A stretch of 64,000 nt of DNA from Aphrocallistes beatrix (taxonomy: Eukaryota; Porifera; Hexactinellida; Sceptrulophora; Aphrocallistidae): assembly GCA_963281255.1 (NCBI GenBank), contig OY725492.1:248001-312000 (forward strand), in the 5' to 3' direction. The notes under the pieces are model-generated. The model had not been told where the DNA came from, searched no databases, and saw only the letters and a program-made list of their open reading frames with translations. This document shows positions 53,689-63,951 of the stretch, piece by piece. Made by a program: the position numbers and the translations under genes. How positions within the stretch are numbered: the first letter of the stretch is position 1; each line of letters opens with the position of its first letter.

Positions 53689-54696
53689 ATGATCTCAGAC
53701 ACTTCACTAAAACTCGCTCATGAGATTGAAAAAATCACAAGGGTTTTTCCTGTCATTTTCATCTCTATTTTGTTGATAGTTTCGGGGATATTACTCACAA
53801 TTTTTATCTTCCAAATGCTGAAGAACTGTTTCCAATATTCTGAGCTGACCAATTTAAAACGCAAAGTTAATAAAAAAGAAGCACAAGAAAATTTTGCCAA
53901 ATTCTTCTATTTATCCCTAATATTATTTTTCGCGGCATGTGCCACTCTACTATATGGCCTTCAACAAATCCAGCCCAATAATCCGAACAAAAACTGTACT
54001 ACTGATGATGTTGATTTTATTGGGTTCAATTACGTTTATTTCGGATTATCGCATATATGCATCGATACGATGATATCTTCAATATCCCTTTTCACAATAT
54101 TTTTACAAAAAACTTATTCAAAACAGAAGGATTTCAACATGTTGAAAGCTCTATTGCCAGCTCTGCTTTTCATCAAATTACCTTTCCTCGTGCTAATGGG
54201 AGCTATTCAATATCCATTTATGTGGCTAGATGGGATCGTGATACTTCTCATCTATCTGGATTTCACTTTTTTAATAAAGAGTGAGATGTGTCTTTACAAA
54301 TTGATTAATGAAAATCTGAAACAATCAAAAGATTTGACTCCAACAAAATTATGGAAAGAGAAGAAATCAAAGAATCTAAAAATTTTCCTTTTATTTTTCG
54401 CCGGGATTCCATTTCTATTTTTGATATTACCACTCAACTGGATGGAGACGTATCTGGAAATAGTTGAAAAAGATTGCATTGGACAGTACTTGCTTTTTTG
54501 GATCTACGCTCCACAGTCAACTTTAAAATACAGTATTAAAGTTCTAAGTATAGCTGCCAATCTGCTTTTCATACCACTTTTGATTCTAATCTTCTCCTAC
54601 CTCGTAATCACTCTACAATTCTTGTGGAAGAGTCTATTTGGATATTGCCAAGAAAGAAGAGGAGCAGACGAGTTAGAAGAAAAACTTCTCAATTAA
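53689..54696 (+). CDS. multi-pass membrane protein of unknown family
   Basis: 335 aa, single exon. About seven hydrophobic helices: residues about 18-44, 70-93, 112-140, 150-172, 176-198, 228-248 and 280-310. A short N-terminus lies before helix 1, and a basic loop (KLWKEKKSKNLK) sits before helix 6. The loop QPNNPNKNCTTDDVD between helices 2 and 3, and CIGQYLL later, hold Cys that might form a disulphide. The tail QERRGADELEEKLLN ends in an acidic di-leucine-like sorting signal (EEKLL). Seven helices suggest a receptor, but no GPCR family motif (DRY, NPxxY) is seen, so I leave it unassigned. Confidence 0.65.
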   Translation: MISDTSLKLAHEIEKITRVFPVIFISILLIVSGILLTIFIFQMLKNCFQYSELTNLKRKVNKKEAQENFAKFFYLSLILFFAACATLLYGLQQIQPNNPNKNCTTDDVDFIGFNYVYFGLSHICIDTMISSISLFTIFLQKTYSKQKDFNMLKALLPALLFIKLPFLVLMGAIQYPFMWLDGIVILLIYLDFTFLIKSEMCLYKLINENLKQSKDLTPTKLWKEKKSKNLKIFLLFFAGIPFLFLILPLNWMETYLEIVEKDCIGQYLLFWIYAPQSTLKYSIKVLSIAANLLFIPLLILIFSYLVITLQFLWKSLFGYCQERRGADELEEKLLN

Positions 54697-54878
54697 ACTT
54701 CTAATCATTAATTGTACTTAAGATAATTCCTAGAGAATAAGCTCATGTTTTGTTGTATTACTCACACAATAAGTTATAATACATATACAATATAAGTGTT
54801 CTAATTTTAGGATCTAAGCTAAACCACAAAATATTGCTTTTACTAACTAGTATAGGACATAATAGTACATTTGGGTTT

Positions 54879-57392
54879 CTATGATATACCGAGGTGAGAA
54901 AATGCAACCTGTTTTTCTTCCTCCAATTCTTTCGTAGTTAGTTCAATCTTTCCCCTCGCGAAATCTGACAAGGTCAGCCCGGATACAAACTCCCAACTAC
55001 CATTCTTAACAACCACAGGGAAAGAGAAAATAAGTCCCTCCGGAATGCCATATGGATTGCCATCAGAACACACGCCCATTGATACCCAATCTCCATCCTT
55101 GGTGCCAAACCACCAATCATGCATATGATCACATATGGCCTGAGCAGCTGACATCGCAGAAGACAGTTTCCTCGCCTTGATAACAGCTGCTCCACGGGTC
55201 TGTACAGTGGTAATGAAATCTCCGTGGACCCAAGCATCGTCACTCAAAGCTGCTACTGTACTTTTATTGTACCCAGCTATAGTAACTTCACTATGGGCCA
55301 GGTCAGGGAATTGAGTATTGGAATGGTTGCCCCATATGGTAACCTTCCTTACGGCTGACGGTAGCACGCATAGTTTCATCGAGGCCTGTGCTTTGGCCCT
55401 GTTGTGATCGAGCCGGGTTAGACAGCTGAAGTTCTTCTTTGGAATTGAACTGGCTAGTTGGCTGGCTATAAGACAGTTTGTGTTGGCAGGGTTACCGACT
55501 ACTAACACTTTCACTTCCTTCTTTGCAACCTCATTAATGACGGCTCCGTGCTCTTTGAAAATACCGGCGTTTCTCTGTAAGAGCTCAGCTCGCTCCATTC
55601 CCTCTTTGCGAGGGAATGCTCCTACCATCACTACTACGTCCACCCCAGCGAAACCTTCCTACAAATGTAAATTGATAGAACTACTATTCGTAGGTAAATT
55701 TGTGTAATGTGGGGAAATTCCAGTTCATTTGGATTTATTTTTCTGGGGTTTTACAAAATAAATTTTGTGCAATTTTGCACTAATATAATGACATAATCAT
55801 TTACCTAATTTGAAAATAAATTTTCTTTTAAGAAAAGTAATACTTATGATTACATAAAAATTATGTAAAATTTGCTTGTTTATACTTAGGTCCAACTCTT
55901 AATTAGGAATTCCTGGTTTACACATAAACAATAAAATTGAAAGTGTCCAGTAGTAAGATTCAAAATAAATCCATTCTAAAAGCATTACTCAATCTAGCAT
56001 TAGTTAGATCTTATTAGTTATCTTTTTAGGTAATGTACAGGGTGTATCATAAGTGTTGTCGGGTAATATAATTGAATGTAAAAACCCAGAATGTATATCA
56101 TGTATATATTTTCACTTATTTATGTAATCTCCTCGACTATTTATTACTGATTTAATACGATCAGGCATACTGGCGACTAGATTTTCCAAGATATTCGGGT
56201 CAATGCTTGCCCAGGCCTTTTTTACTTGAAAAATCAGGTCTTCGATTTTAGTGACATTCTCCATTTGACTGACACTATCCTTCAAAATCGACCATAGATT
56301 CTCGATAGGATTGAGATCGGGTGAGTTGCCTGGCCACTCCCCTTTACGCCAAAACCCTGGGAAATGCTCTGCACACCAGACTTGAGTCAAATTTGCTGTG
56401 TGTGCTGGGGCACCATCCTGCATGAAAATAAAATTCGACATGTTTGAGAGCATTGACTTCTCCATTATTGAACCATAATCCGACCTACGTTCAATGGCAT
56501 CTTTACAGGTCTTTTCCAGAATATAGTTTCGGTAGTAACAACCATTTATCGTCTGTTTTTGCGGAACAATATGCAACTCAGATACTGCACGATGTGACAT
56601 CATGCCCCAGACGTTAATTTTTCCAGGAAATTTGACTTGAACACAAGGCTCAACCTCAGCTGAATTCCGAGCCCAAACACGATCATTTTGTCTATTTGGG
56701 GTATTGAACAATTGAAAGGGTGCTTCGTCAGACCACAAAACGCGTTTCCAATCCTCAACAGTCCATTCTTTGCGAAATTCAGCAAATTTTAGACGGTTTT
56801 CCTTCATTTTCGCAGTCAATCGCGGGATTTTTGGCCTTTTAAAGGATCTCACTCCTAAGCTATTCATATGAATAGTATTCAACCAAGGGATTACTTAGCG
56901 GAATGAGACACTTGTGTACAAGCATTAGAAAGATACGTAGTTGTAGACAGCCCTAATAATATCAGTGGTTCTTTAACTAGGGTACTAGAGGTACACCAGT
57001 GTAACGTAGGGTATTTGGGGTACAGAATTAACCGCTACGTATTCACTTAAAACAAATAATAAACAAAAATAAAACGCCTCTGTCCTTAGTTTTATAGAAA
57101 AAAGATGGATGATCAACAGGTACCTAGTCTACATGGCCTTAATTCAATTGCTTACAGTTGGATTGGAAGTTGGGAAAGCTGACTTTAGCAAAGTGAGGCC
57201 ACAGTCTTCCAACTCAAACACAACCCCTTTCACTGCCTCCATCACGGGTTGAACGTCCAGGAGAGTGAGATTCAGAGGCTGGTTTTCACCGAACATTTTT
57301 CCATCACATATCATGTAGAGGAGTGAGTAAGCAATCTGTCCGCCTGCTCCAGTTATGCATACCTTCAGAGGGGATTTTTCTGCAGACGCCAT
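54879..57392 (-). CDS. MDH1: cytosolic malate dehydrogenase
   Basis: NAD-dependent malate/oxaloacetate interconversion; cytosolic arm of the malate-aspartate shuttle. Two exons, 57392-57156 and 55658-54879 (phase 0), 338 aa (human 334). NAD-binding loop [14 protein letters not shown], cofactor Asp in [20 protein letters not shown] with the mobile-loop Arg, [14 protein letters not shown], catalytic Asp/Arg region [10 protein letters not shown], active-site His in [13 protein letters not shown]-terminal [15 protein letters not shown]. Residue counts across the splice match the family exactly. ATG 57392 is used because the family starts there; a frame-open TTG lies five codons upstream. The 1.5-kb intron contains a transposase relic. 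Confidence 0.97.
56112..56882 (-). mobile_element. 5'-truncated Tc1/mariner transposase, DD37E type
   Basis: 256 aa of the DDE catalytic part: first Asp in [10 protein letters not shown], second in [11 protein letters not shown], Glu in LNPIENLW, with 37 residues between the last two, so a DD37E-type member of the IS630-Tc1-mariner superfamily. The N-terminal helix-turn-helix DNA-binding domain (about 90-100 aa) is absent before residue 1, although the frame has no stop. No matching pair of terminal inverted repeats was found, so the copy is probably dead. It lies inside the MDH1 intron on the same strand as MDH1. Confidence 0.92.
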
Positions 57393-57764
57393 GGTTCTAG
57401 CTAGCAAAAGTGTTGGAAATATTTCACTAAGGACTGTATGTTGTTTCGGTATTAAAGTATTTGCATATACGTATAAGACATTCGATCATTCCTCAATGCT
57501 CTATATCGATATTGTGATATCTTGGAAATTGATGATATTTGTCACAACTGACAAATAAATAGTGGCAGATATATTATTTTGGCAATTAATTAAATTGTTT
57601 TTTTGGCTAACATTATTTTGGCAACTAATGGAATTAATAGAATTTATTTGCCAAAATAATGCCATTTCAGTTTTTTTGCCAAAATAACACAATTTAGTCG
57701 CCAAAATTATGGTACATCCAAATAGCAACGTGTATGTCTAAAATACACCTCGTCATCTATTTGT

Positions 57765-57868
57765 CAGTTGCGTGGTATTTTGAGATCTAGTATTAACTAT
57801 GGATTAATTAATATCGTGGTATTAATTAATCCATGGTTAGTTAATACTAGGATCTCAAAATACCACGC
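57765..57868. repeat. near-perfect hairpin palindrome
   Basis: GTTGCGTGGTATTTTGAGAT on the left equals the inverse of ATCTCAAAATACCACGCAAC on the right; arms of about 50 bases meet near a TTAATTAAT centre. Probably a foldback element, or an inverted-repeat MITE. Confidence 0.88.
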
Positions 57869-57883
57869 AACAGGACTTCTAGT

Positions 57884-57962
57884 AGAACCTCGTTAATACG
57901 AACAACAGGGGACTGTCAAAATTTGTTTGTAATATCCGAAATCGTATTAACGAGGGTCTACT
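57884..57962. repeat. short pogo-like MITE
   Basis: GTAGAACCTCGTTAATACGA and TCGTATTAACGAGGGTCTAC are inverted ends of a MITE of about 80 bp. Confidence 0.8.
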
Positions 57963-58466
57963 GTGTATATATGTACGTATGTTATGCTCATTTTGAAAAT
58001 CTTGTCAAAATCGAAAGAACCTTTAAAAGCAATATATATGTGAAATATTTTACCCCCCAAGTTGGAAATAATGGTGACAATAATACAAACATAAAATTCG
58101 TACCATTCCTACTCTTCAGAAAAATGCATTATATCAGTAGAGAATTTTACATATACATCCACAATAAGAAAGGCGCAATCTATAAAATCTAATCATTTAA
58201 TACATGTAAAAAATCAAGACAAAGATATATATCATAACGGCTAACAAGTAGCAAATGTGTACAAAAGATAACTGGGACACAAAATATACAAATAATTGGT
58301 TGGAGATTTGGCGGATACAAACGTATCATGAAATCTCTCCGTTAGTTGGAAAAACTGCCCTTAAAGTGCTTAAAATGGGAGTAAAGTCTACAAGAAAGAG
58401 AATATGAACTATCATCATCATCATGAGTTTAAACACAATCTTACATTCCGATGTCAGGTGTGCTGA

Positions 58467-61400
58467 TCAGCTGTTGAGTGAGAACTCTATAGTATTATTC
58501 GGAAGTTTGATGAAGAGTAGAAGCGTATGGGAGGAGGAAGGGAGAGTGAAGGTGCATGAAGGGGTGAGGGGGTTCTCCACCTCACAGTCATTGGTAGGGA
58601 TCATCTTCCATGCAGACATGAAAGAAATTGCCTATGGAGAGTGTTAAAATTTTATGGTAAACGTTGATTAGGGCTATATAGGAGTACCAAAGGTGCGGAA
58701 TTTCCTCTGAGATTCTGGAGACATAGGAGGGAAATGGGAAATTGCCTTGGCGGTTGTGTTAACAGAAAGGATTTGGGACAGGTTAGGTGTAGGATCAGAT
58801 TTTTAAAATATATAAGCACGAAGTATTGAAAAATCCAGAGCACATATACATATGCCCAGGACTTTAAGGCAAGTGCTCTGGACTTTTTAATATATGATAA
58901 GCACATAATAGCGGAAAAATTTTGCGAAAAATTTAACCAAATAGGCCCTTTAACCATTTTTTGCATTTGAATATTACCTTCTGCTCTAATTCTGGATGCT
59001 TATCCACTTGAAGATTGACTTTAAGAGAAGGGGGGTGTGGAAGGAATCTGAGCTGGTAGTGACAAGGTTGTGATATAATAGCTCTCAAGTGTCTCTTGTG
59101 CATTTCTTCCTTAAATATCTAGGTACCCAATATAAATATAATTACACAAATCTATACAGTGTTCCGTCCATGCCGGGAACATTTCATATCAGGTGTACCT
59201 TGATATCATCAGGGGTGTCATTACACATTCCAATCTGTATCTTGTCCAGTTTGAAAAGCATTCTTAATCCGAAGAATACCACTTTCTTTACACAGATATG
59301 TTTCACATGCTTTTCTTGATATTTACCTTTGATGCAGTAATAACCAAATGAAGTTGTGGAGATTTCGACTCGGTCATCAAACAATTTATAAGGAACTACA
59401 AAAAGAAAAATTCTCAGAATGCGATTCAACTTACAAAATACACGTCACATTCGCAACCATTACGTTTATCTTTCCGCTCCGAGTGATACAAGTTATCAAT
59501 ATCTTTATGGAGTAGTTGGTAGTGCCAGCCTTCTAGCTGTCCGCAGATAGGAATGGTGAGCACCATCGTGCCCAGGTTAGGTGGTGGAGACACGTTACAG
59601 CTGATGCTGACGATGGGGCTTAGGTTGATGTACTTCTCTCTTTCACGGTGCAGGAATCTCTTAGACGGGTCTAGCTTGGTTTCCCAGTAACTTTAAGAAA
59701 ACAGATCATTATGTGAAGGCCAGTTATGATATTACCGAAGTATACAATGGTTGAATATCTTAGGGGCTATTTCCTAACAATAATTACCCAAAAATCCTGT
59801 AAAAAAAATTACCCAAAAATCATTAAAATATTCGCCTAAAAATTGCCAGTACTCGAAGGGCATGCCTAATTTCCGGGACGGGACGAGTCAAGATGCCTAA
59901 TCTCCGGGACGGGACAGAAAAAGTACCTAATTTCCGGGACGGGACGGGTTAAGATACCTAATTTCCGGGACGGGATGCCGTCCCGTCCCGGAAATTAGGC
60001 ATGCCCTTAAAGGCCCGTACTCGAAGGCTAAATTTCAAAATTTCAACGAAAAAAGAATTGTTTTACCGCGATCGATTTTCCACAAAAATTCCTGTGTGAT
60101 TGCTAAAGTCAGAACTATCGCAATGGTTGAGAGTCTCACCGTAATTTCTTACCTGTAGTTCGTAAATATGTCTATTGAAATCTCGATTGTTTCCTGTCCA
60201 CCCATCTTCTTAGCCACTGCTATGGCATCATCACACGCTGGGATCCCAAGAGAAACTCCAGAATTTGGCGCCTGAACAACAGCATACTCATCTTCCAGCA
60301 GTATGGTCTTGGAGTAACTCAGGTGTAGAGTATCGCGATCTAACGAAGGAGTGGATACTAACTTCTTAGCTCCGCTGCTATCATCAGGTCTAGAAGAGTT
60401 AAATTTACTCAAAGTTTATACTACAAGCTAGACACCTGTATTTATTGCGGGGTTTCTCTAACTCACGTCATCGCTCCATCTGAATCAAAGCTTGACATGT
60501 TCTAAAACAGGAATTTTGTAACACATTTTACACTATTAAGAAACTAAAAAAAAAAATTTTAAACCTTTGGCTCGCTGTGCTTGAGTTTCTTCACCTTAGC
60601 TTGATGTCTGTTCAGCGTCTGACTGTCAGTGAACACGAGTGAGGAGCTAATGGGAAAGGGATCAATCTTAGATTCGCTTTGACTTCTTGTTATCGGGTCT
60701 CCGTTTTCATCTACTCTACAAGGCGTGGTGTTAGGGCTTGTATTCGGGAGCTCAGGAATTTCCTTATAAGGAGGTAGGATGGGTTGGGAGGGGAAGGTAC
60801 CTCTGCTATTCGGCCTGGTTCATAGAGAGAGAGAGAGAGAGAGAGAGAGGATAAAATTATGAAACAGTTTACTCAACCAGGGATATTTGGTTTAACTGCC
60901 GCATATGTAATTGTGATCCATAAAACTAAATCCCTGTGATACATGTCAACCGTCTTGTTTTAGGCGGGAAATCCAGCTATTTTTTCTCTTCGTATGAGAT
61001 AAGTGTCCTGATTTTAAATGAAATTTCTCCATTTTGTCTCGATTTTTGTGAGCCAATGTATAAAATTTTTATATCGCGTCCCGCTTTTATCATGGCTCAA
61101 GTTGGCATGTATGCATATGGTGAATTCTTCAAGGTGTATTTATCTATGACATGTGAAGAATTAATCTGTGACTTTTCGCATTACCTGCAAGCAGGGAGTG
61201 GAGACATAGGCAAACTATCCTCAAAGGAACAACTCTCCACGGAGGTCGTCGTTGAAGTGGAAGAGAATTGAGAAAAGGCAGAGAATGAAGCTCTGAATGA
61301 GACCTTTTGGACCATGCTCCCGTAGCGAGATAGAGCGATCACTGTCTCGTCTTCGGGCGTGTCTCGCAATGATGGTCTGTAGATATGGAATTTAAAATTT

Positions 61401-63951
61401 AGAGATTGTGTAGGCTCGTTACAAATCGCCATTCAACACCTTATTCAGTCAAATTAGCGCGAAAACTCACACTAATCTCAAAAGTAATTTACCTGAATTT
61501 ATGCCATCGCTTATTGGTCTCTCTGAGCATGGAAGCGGTCTTGGGAGGGATAGGGGGTGGTTGTTTTCGAGCTTTCGTATCCACAGTACTCTGGTACTGT
61601 TCAAAGTCCCAACCTTCATTGCAGTGACTAGTCACGTTCAGTGCAGACAGTAGCTTAGCCACTTCCATATTTGGGACATAGCTGGACTCATCGTTGAAGA
61701 ATAGAGGTGCCCAACTCACTCTAAAAACGTCGAAAAGTGTCAATTTAAACGAAAGAGAAAAATAAATTTTAGTATACTATGGGGCATGCCTAATTTCCGG
61801 GACGGGACGGGATGGGATCCGTCCCTGGAATTAGGTATCTTAACCCGTCCCGTCCCGGAAATTAGGTACCTTTTCTGTCCCGTCCCGGAGATTAGGCATC
61901 TTGACTCGTCCCGTCCCAGAAATTAGGCATCTTAACCCGTCCCGTCTCGGAAATTAGGCATGTCCATACTATTCCAGTTATTTAGTTTTAGTGTTACCTG
62001 AATGGAATCCTGAGCTCTATAGGGGCGATATAATCATATTCAACTTCCACGTTCTCTCTGTATGTGTTTCTTAGTATGGAGGTGCTGTCAATGTAGTTTG
62101 TATATAAGGATGAATTTCGACTATAAAATTTAATTAAATAAAGAGTTATTGGACATATGAACTATATTTTGAGGTTATACCTTGGTTGTTGTAGGATAGA
62201 TTTCCTTCTTTTCGACATGTTGAATGACGATTTCGTAGAGAATCTATTCTCCATAGGACTGGGGGTAGGGTCCGGACTGTCTACAAGTTTTGAATCAGCA
62301 TACTCGTGAAAGGAATGTATGAACAGCTCATCTCTATTGAATCTTCCAGGCTTTAAACGGCTCTTAAGACTCGGATCATCCTCCTCTGCAGTAGAAATTA
62401 ACTTTTTAAAAGTGGTATACAAATTGCAAATCTTTTTTTAGCTGAGTATATGGAATTCATTCAGGATACCTCGATATAAATAACCATTTAGTACTTTTTT
62501 AGGTCATTTTATGACAAAATTCTGATTAAAAAAAAGTCAAAATTAGTGGTAATATCAAGAGTTTGGAGTATATAGAATAGTATTTTCTTACGAATATATT
62601 CTGGATCATCAAATGATCTGGTAGGAGAGATATGTAAGTAGGAATCAGGATTCAGAGGTTTGTTTGGAGTCGGGTTTCCGGAAGGTTTGGAACGGGGGCT
62701 GGGTTTAGGAGCTTGAGGGTCCCTAGGGGACGGCTGGGGGATCTTATTAGGTCGAGTGGGTCCAGATTTATGTGCTGTACTTTTAATTCCTTGTTTAGTG
62801 TTGACATAGTTGACTTGTATGTACTTATCGTTCTTCTGGCGTTGTAAGACCTATAAAAGGAGAATTTCATCAGATTGTAAAAATGATTTTGAATAATGGA
62901 TATTTAGTTGATATAAACTAAGTACAGTCGACTCCGCTTAATAGGGCCACTGTTTAATCGGGTCAGCCGCTTAATCGGGCCACTTTTGGCAGGACCGGAA
63001 TAGCTCTCACACATAGAAGCTAATACAAAATATTTTCGGTTAATAGGGTCCTCCGCTTAATCGGGGCAAAATGTCTTCTGACCGATGTGGCCCTATTAAG
63101 CGGAGTCGACTGTATTATACTTTCAAACTTTACACATAATTTAGGTGGAAACAATAACCCAAGTGACCGGTCCAGAGGTTTGGTGTTTTTTGGTTGGGTT
63201 CGTTAGAAATTTGGGATGATTTGAGGATTTCGCTGTGGAAAGGAATTTAAAAGTTAGAATTGTAAAAAGTAAAAAGTACAGTCGAAACCGGTTTTTCTTA
63301 CTATTTTTTACAGGTTCAAACAATAAGAAAAAACCGATGGAAATTAATATAGATTTGGATTTTTTTACACAAGAAATATTCTGAAATAGGGTATAGTGAA
63401 AATAGTTCGTAAAAAAACGGAAATAGTTCGACTTTCCAAAAAAGGAAATAGTTCGCAAAAAAACACACCATTAATCCTAATGATAAAAAGTCGAACTATT
63501 TCCTAAATCCGCAATTCGAACTACGTATTTCCTTTTCGAAAAGTCGAACCATTTCCGCATTACCCTGAAATAGTAAGAAAAAACCGATAAGTAAGGATAA
63601 ACCGGAGTGAGAAAAAACCGGTTTCGACTGTATTTAGAAATTGAAGGTGCCTGTGTTAGTATTGCATAGAGACAGCATCAAAGGGATTGTCACGAGGTAG
63701 TGTTTATGACGTCCACTATTCGATCATTATCCTACCTCTCCAGTGGTGACGTAACCGTCCAAATCAAGACTCCGGCTCCTCACTACAGCAGACATGGCAG
63801 CATCGTAAGTGACGTAATCGGAATCGATTGGATTATAGAGCAGCTTGGCGTTACTCGTAGCTTTCTTGGAGTATCTGCTGATGCGTTTCAGAATGTTGTC
63901 ATAGGTTGTGTAGTCTGATGTTTCAATTGAGGCAGGTAGTGATGTCTCCAT
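58467..63951 (-). CDS. ZU5-UPA domain protein (UNC5-like), may extend past right edge
   Basis: About 12 exons inferred from in-phase GT-AG sites: 63951-63736, 62850-62592, 62385-62181, 62120-61998, 61720-61493, 61376-61185, 60814-60565, 60501-60467, 60389-60153, 59690-59435, 59395-59199, 59094-58978 (weak acceptor), 58631-58467 (stop). The N-terminal 60% is Pro/Ser-rich with tyrosine motifs (DYTTYDNI, SDYVTYDA, KQPPPIPPK), probably disordered. ZU5: VVQAPNSGVSLGIPAC, YINLSPIVSISC, MVLTIPICGQ. UPA: VEISTTSFGYYCIKG, NDTPDDIK, CHYQLRF, ISFMSAWKMI. No death domain follows, unlike UNC5. No membrane segment or netrin-receptor ectodomain is inside the window. ATG 63951 may be an internal Met, since an acceptor-like TTTAG lies just before it. 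The junction 59435/59395 is one base out of frame (see findings). Confidence 0.72.
59858..60006. repeat. GC-rich tandem array 1 (ZU5-UPA gene intron)
   Basis: Four to five units of CCTAATTTCCGGGACGGGAC, about 33-bp period, with GGGTTAAGATA or GAGTCAAGAT between units, ending in an inverse copy. Bounded by GGGCATGCC inverted ends. Lies in intron 59691-60152. Confidence 0.92.
60827..60849. repeat. (GA)n microsatellite
   Basis: Pure AG repeat of about 12 units in an intron, 13 bases upstream of the 60814 exon start on the minus strand (pyrimidine (CT)n there, so it acts as part of the polypyrimidine tract of the acceptor). Confidence 0.9.
60940..61112. repeat. MITE-like repeat, TACATGCCAAC family, copy 3
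   Basis: Starts TACATGTCAACCGTC and ends CAAGTTGGCATGTAT, with CGTCCCGC inside. Same family as 10265-10457; in an intron of the ZU5-UPA gene. Confidence 0.75.
61781..61966. repeat. GC-rich tandem array 2, opposite orientation
   Basis: Same unit mostly read as GTCCCGTCCCGGAAATTAGG, five copies, with one unit at the left in the other sense. Bounded by GGGGCATGCC and GGCATGTCC. Lies in intron 61721-61997 of the same gene. Confidence 0.92.
62925..63112. repeat. TA-flanked pogo-like MITE
   Basis: CAGTCGACTCCGCTTAATAG at the left and CTATTAAGCGGAGTCGACTG at the right, flanked by TA on both sides; 188 bp. Shares interior blocks with 12888-13040. Ends of this type are known for Tigger/pogo elements. 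Confidence 0.93.
63279..63630. repeat. TA-flanked MITE with nested MITE
   Basis: CAGTCGAAACCGGTTTTTCT and inverse AAAAAACCGGTTTCGACTG at the ends, TA on both sides; 352 bp. Interrupted by another element at 63390-63564. Confidence 0.92.
63390..63564. repeat. inner MITE with 9-bp target duplication
   Basis: Ends GGTATAGTGAAAATAGTTCG and CGAACCATTTCCGCATTACC are inverted with mismatches; CTGAAATAG is repeated on both sides (63381-63389, 63565-63573). A 9-bp duplication fits a Mutator-like element. Interior repeats of GGAAATAGTTCG. Confidence 0.82.

Larger units (their letters stand above)
57393..58466. other. spacer with palindromes and MITE
   Basis: MDH1 promoter side and the 3' side of the ZU5-UPA gene. 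Contains a block with repeated GCCAAAATAA motifs (57580-57700), the palindrome at 57765-57868 and the small MITE at 57884-57962. No exon recognised. Confidence 0.6.

Noticed and set aside
57580-57720. Block of GCCAAAATAA repeats as a possible coding or regulatory array
   Set aside because: Irregular spacing and no ends recognisable; recorded only as part of the spacer.
58423-58647. Plus-strand ORF opposite the last ZU5-UPA exon
   Set aside because: The minus strand gives the in-phase terminal exon (58631-58467) that continues the UPA domain; the plus frame is its shadow.
61406-61627. Plus-strand ORF over ZU5-UPA exons
   Set aside because: Spans two minus-strand exons and their intron; shadow frame.
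59858-61966. Regular 33-bp repeats, at first sight CRISPR-like
   Set aside because: Spacers are not unique, units are in both orientations, and the arrays are intronic in an animal gene; a tandem or transposon-derived repeat explains them.
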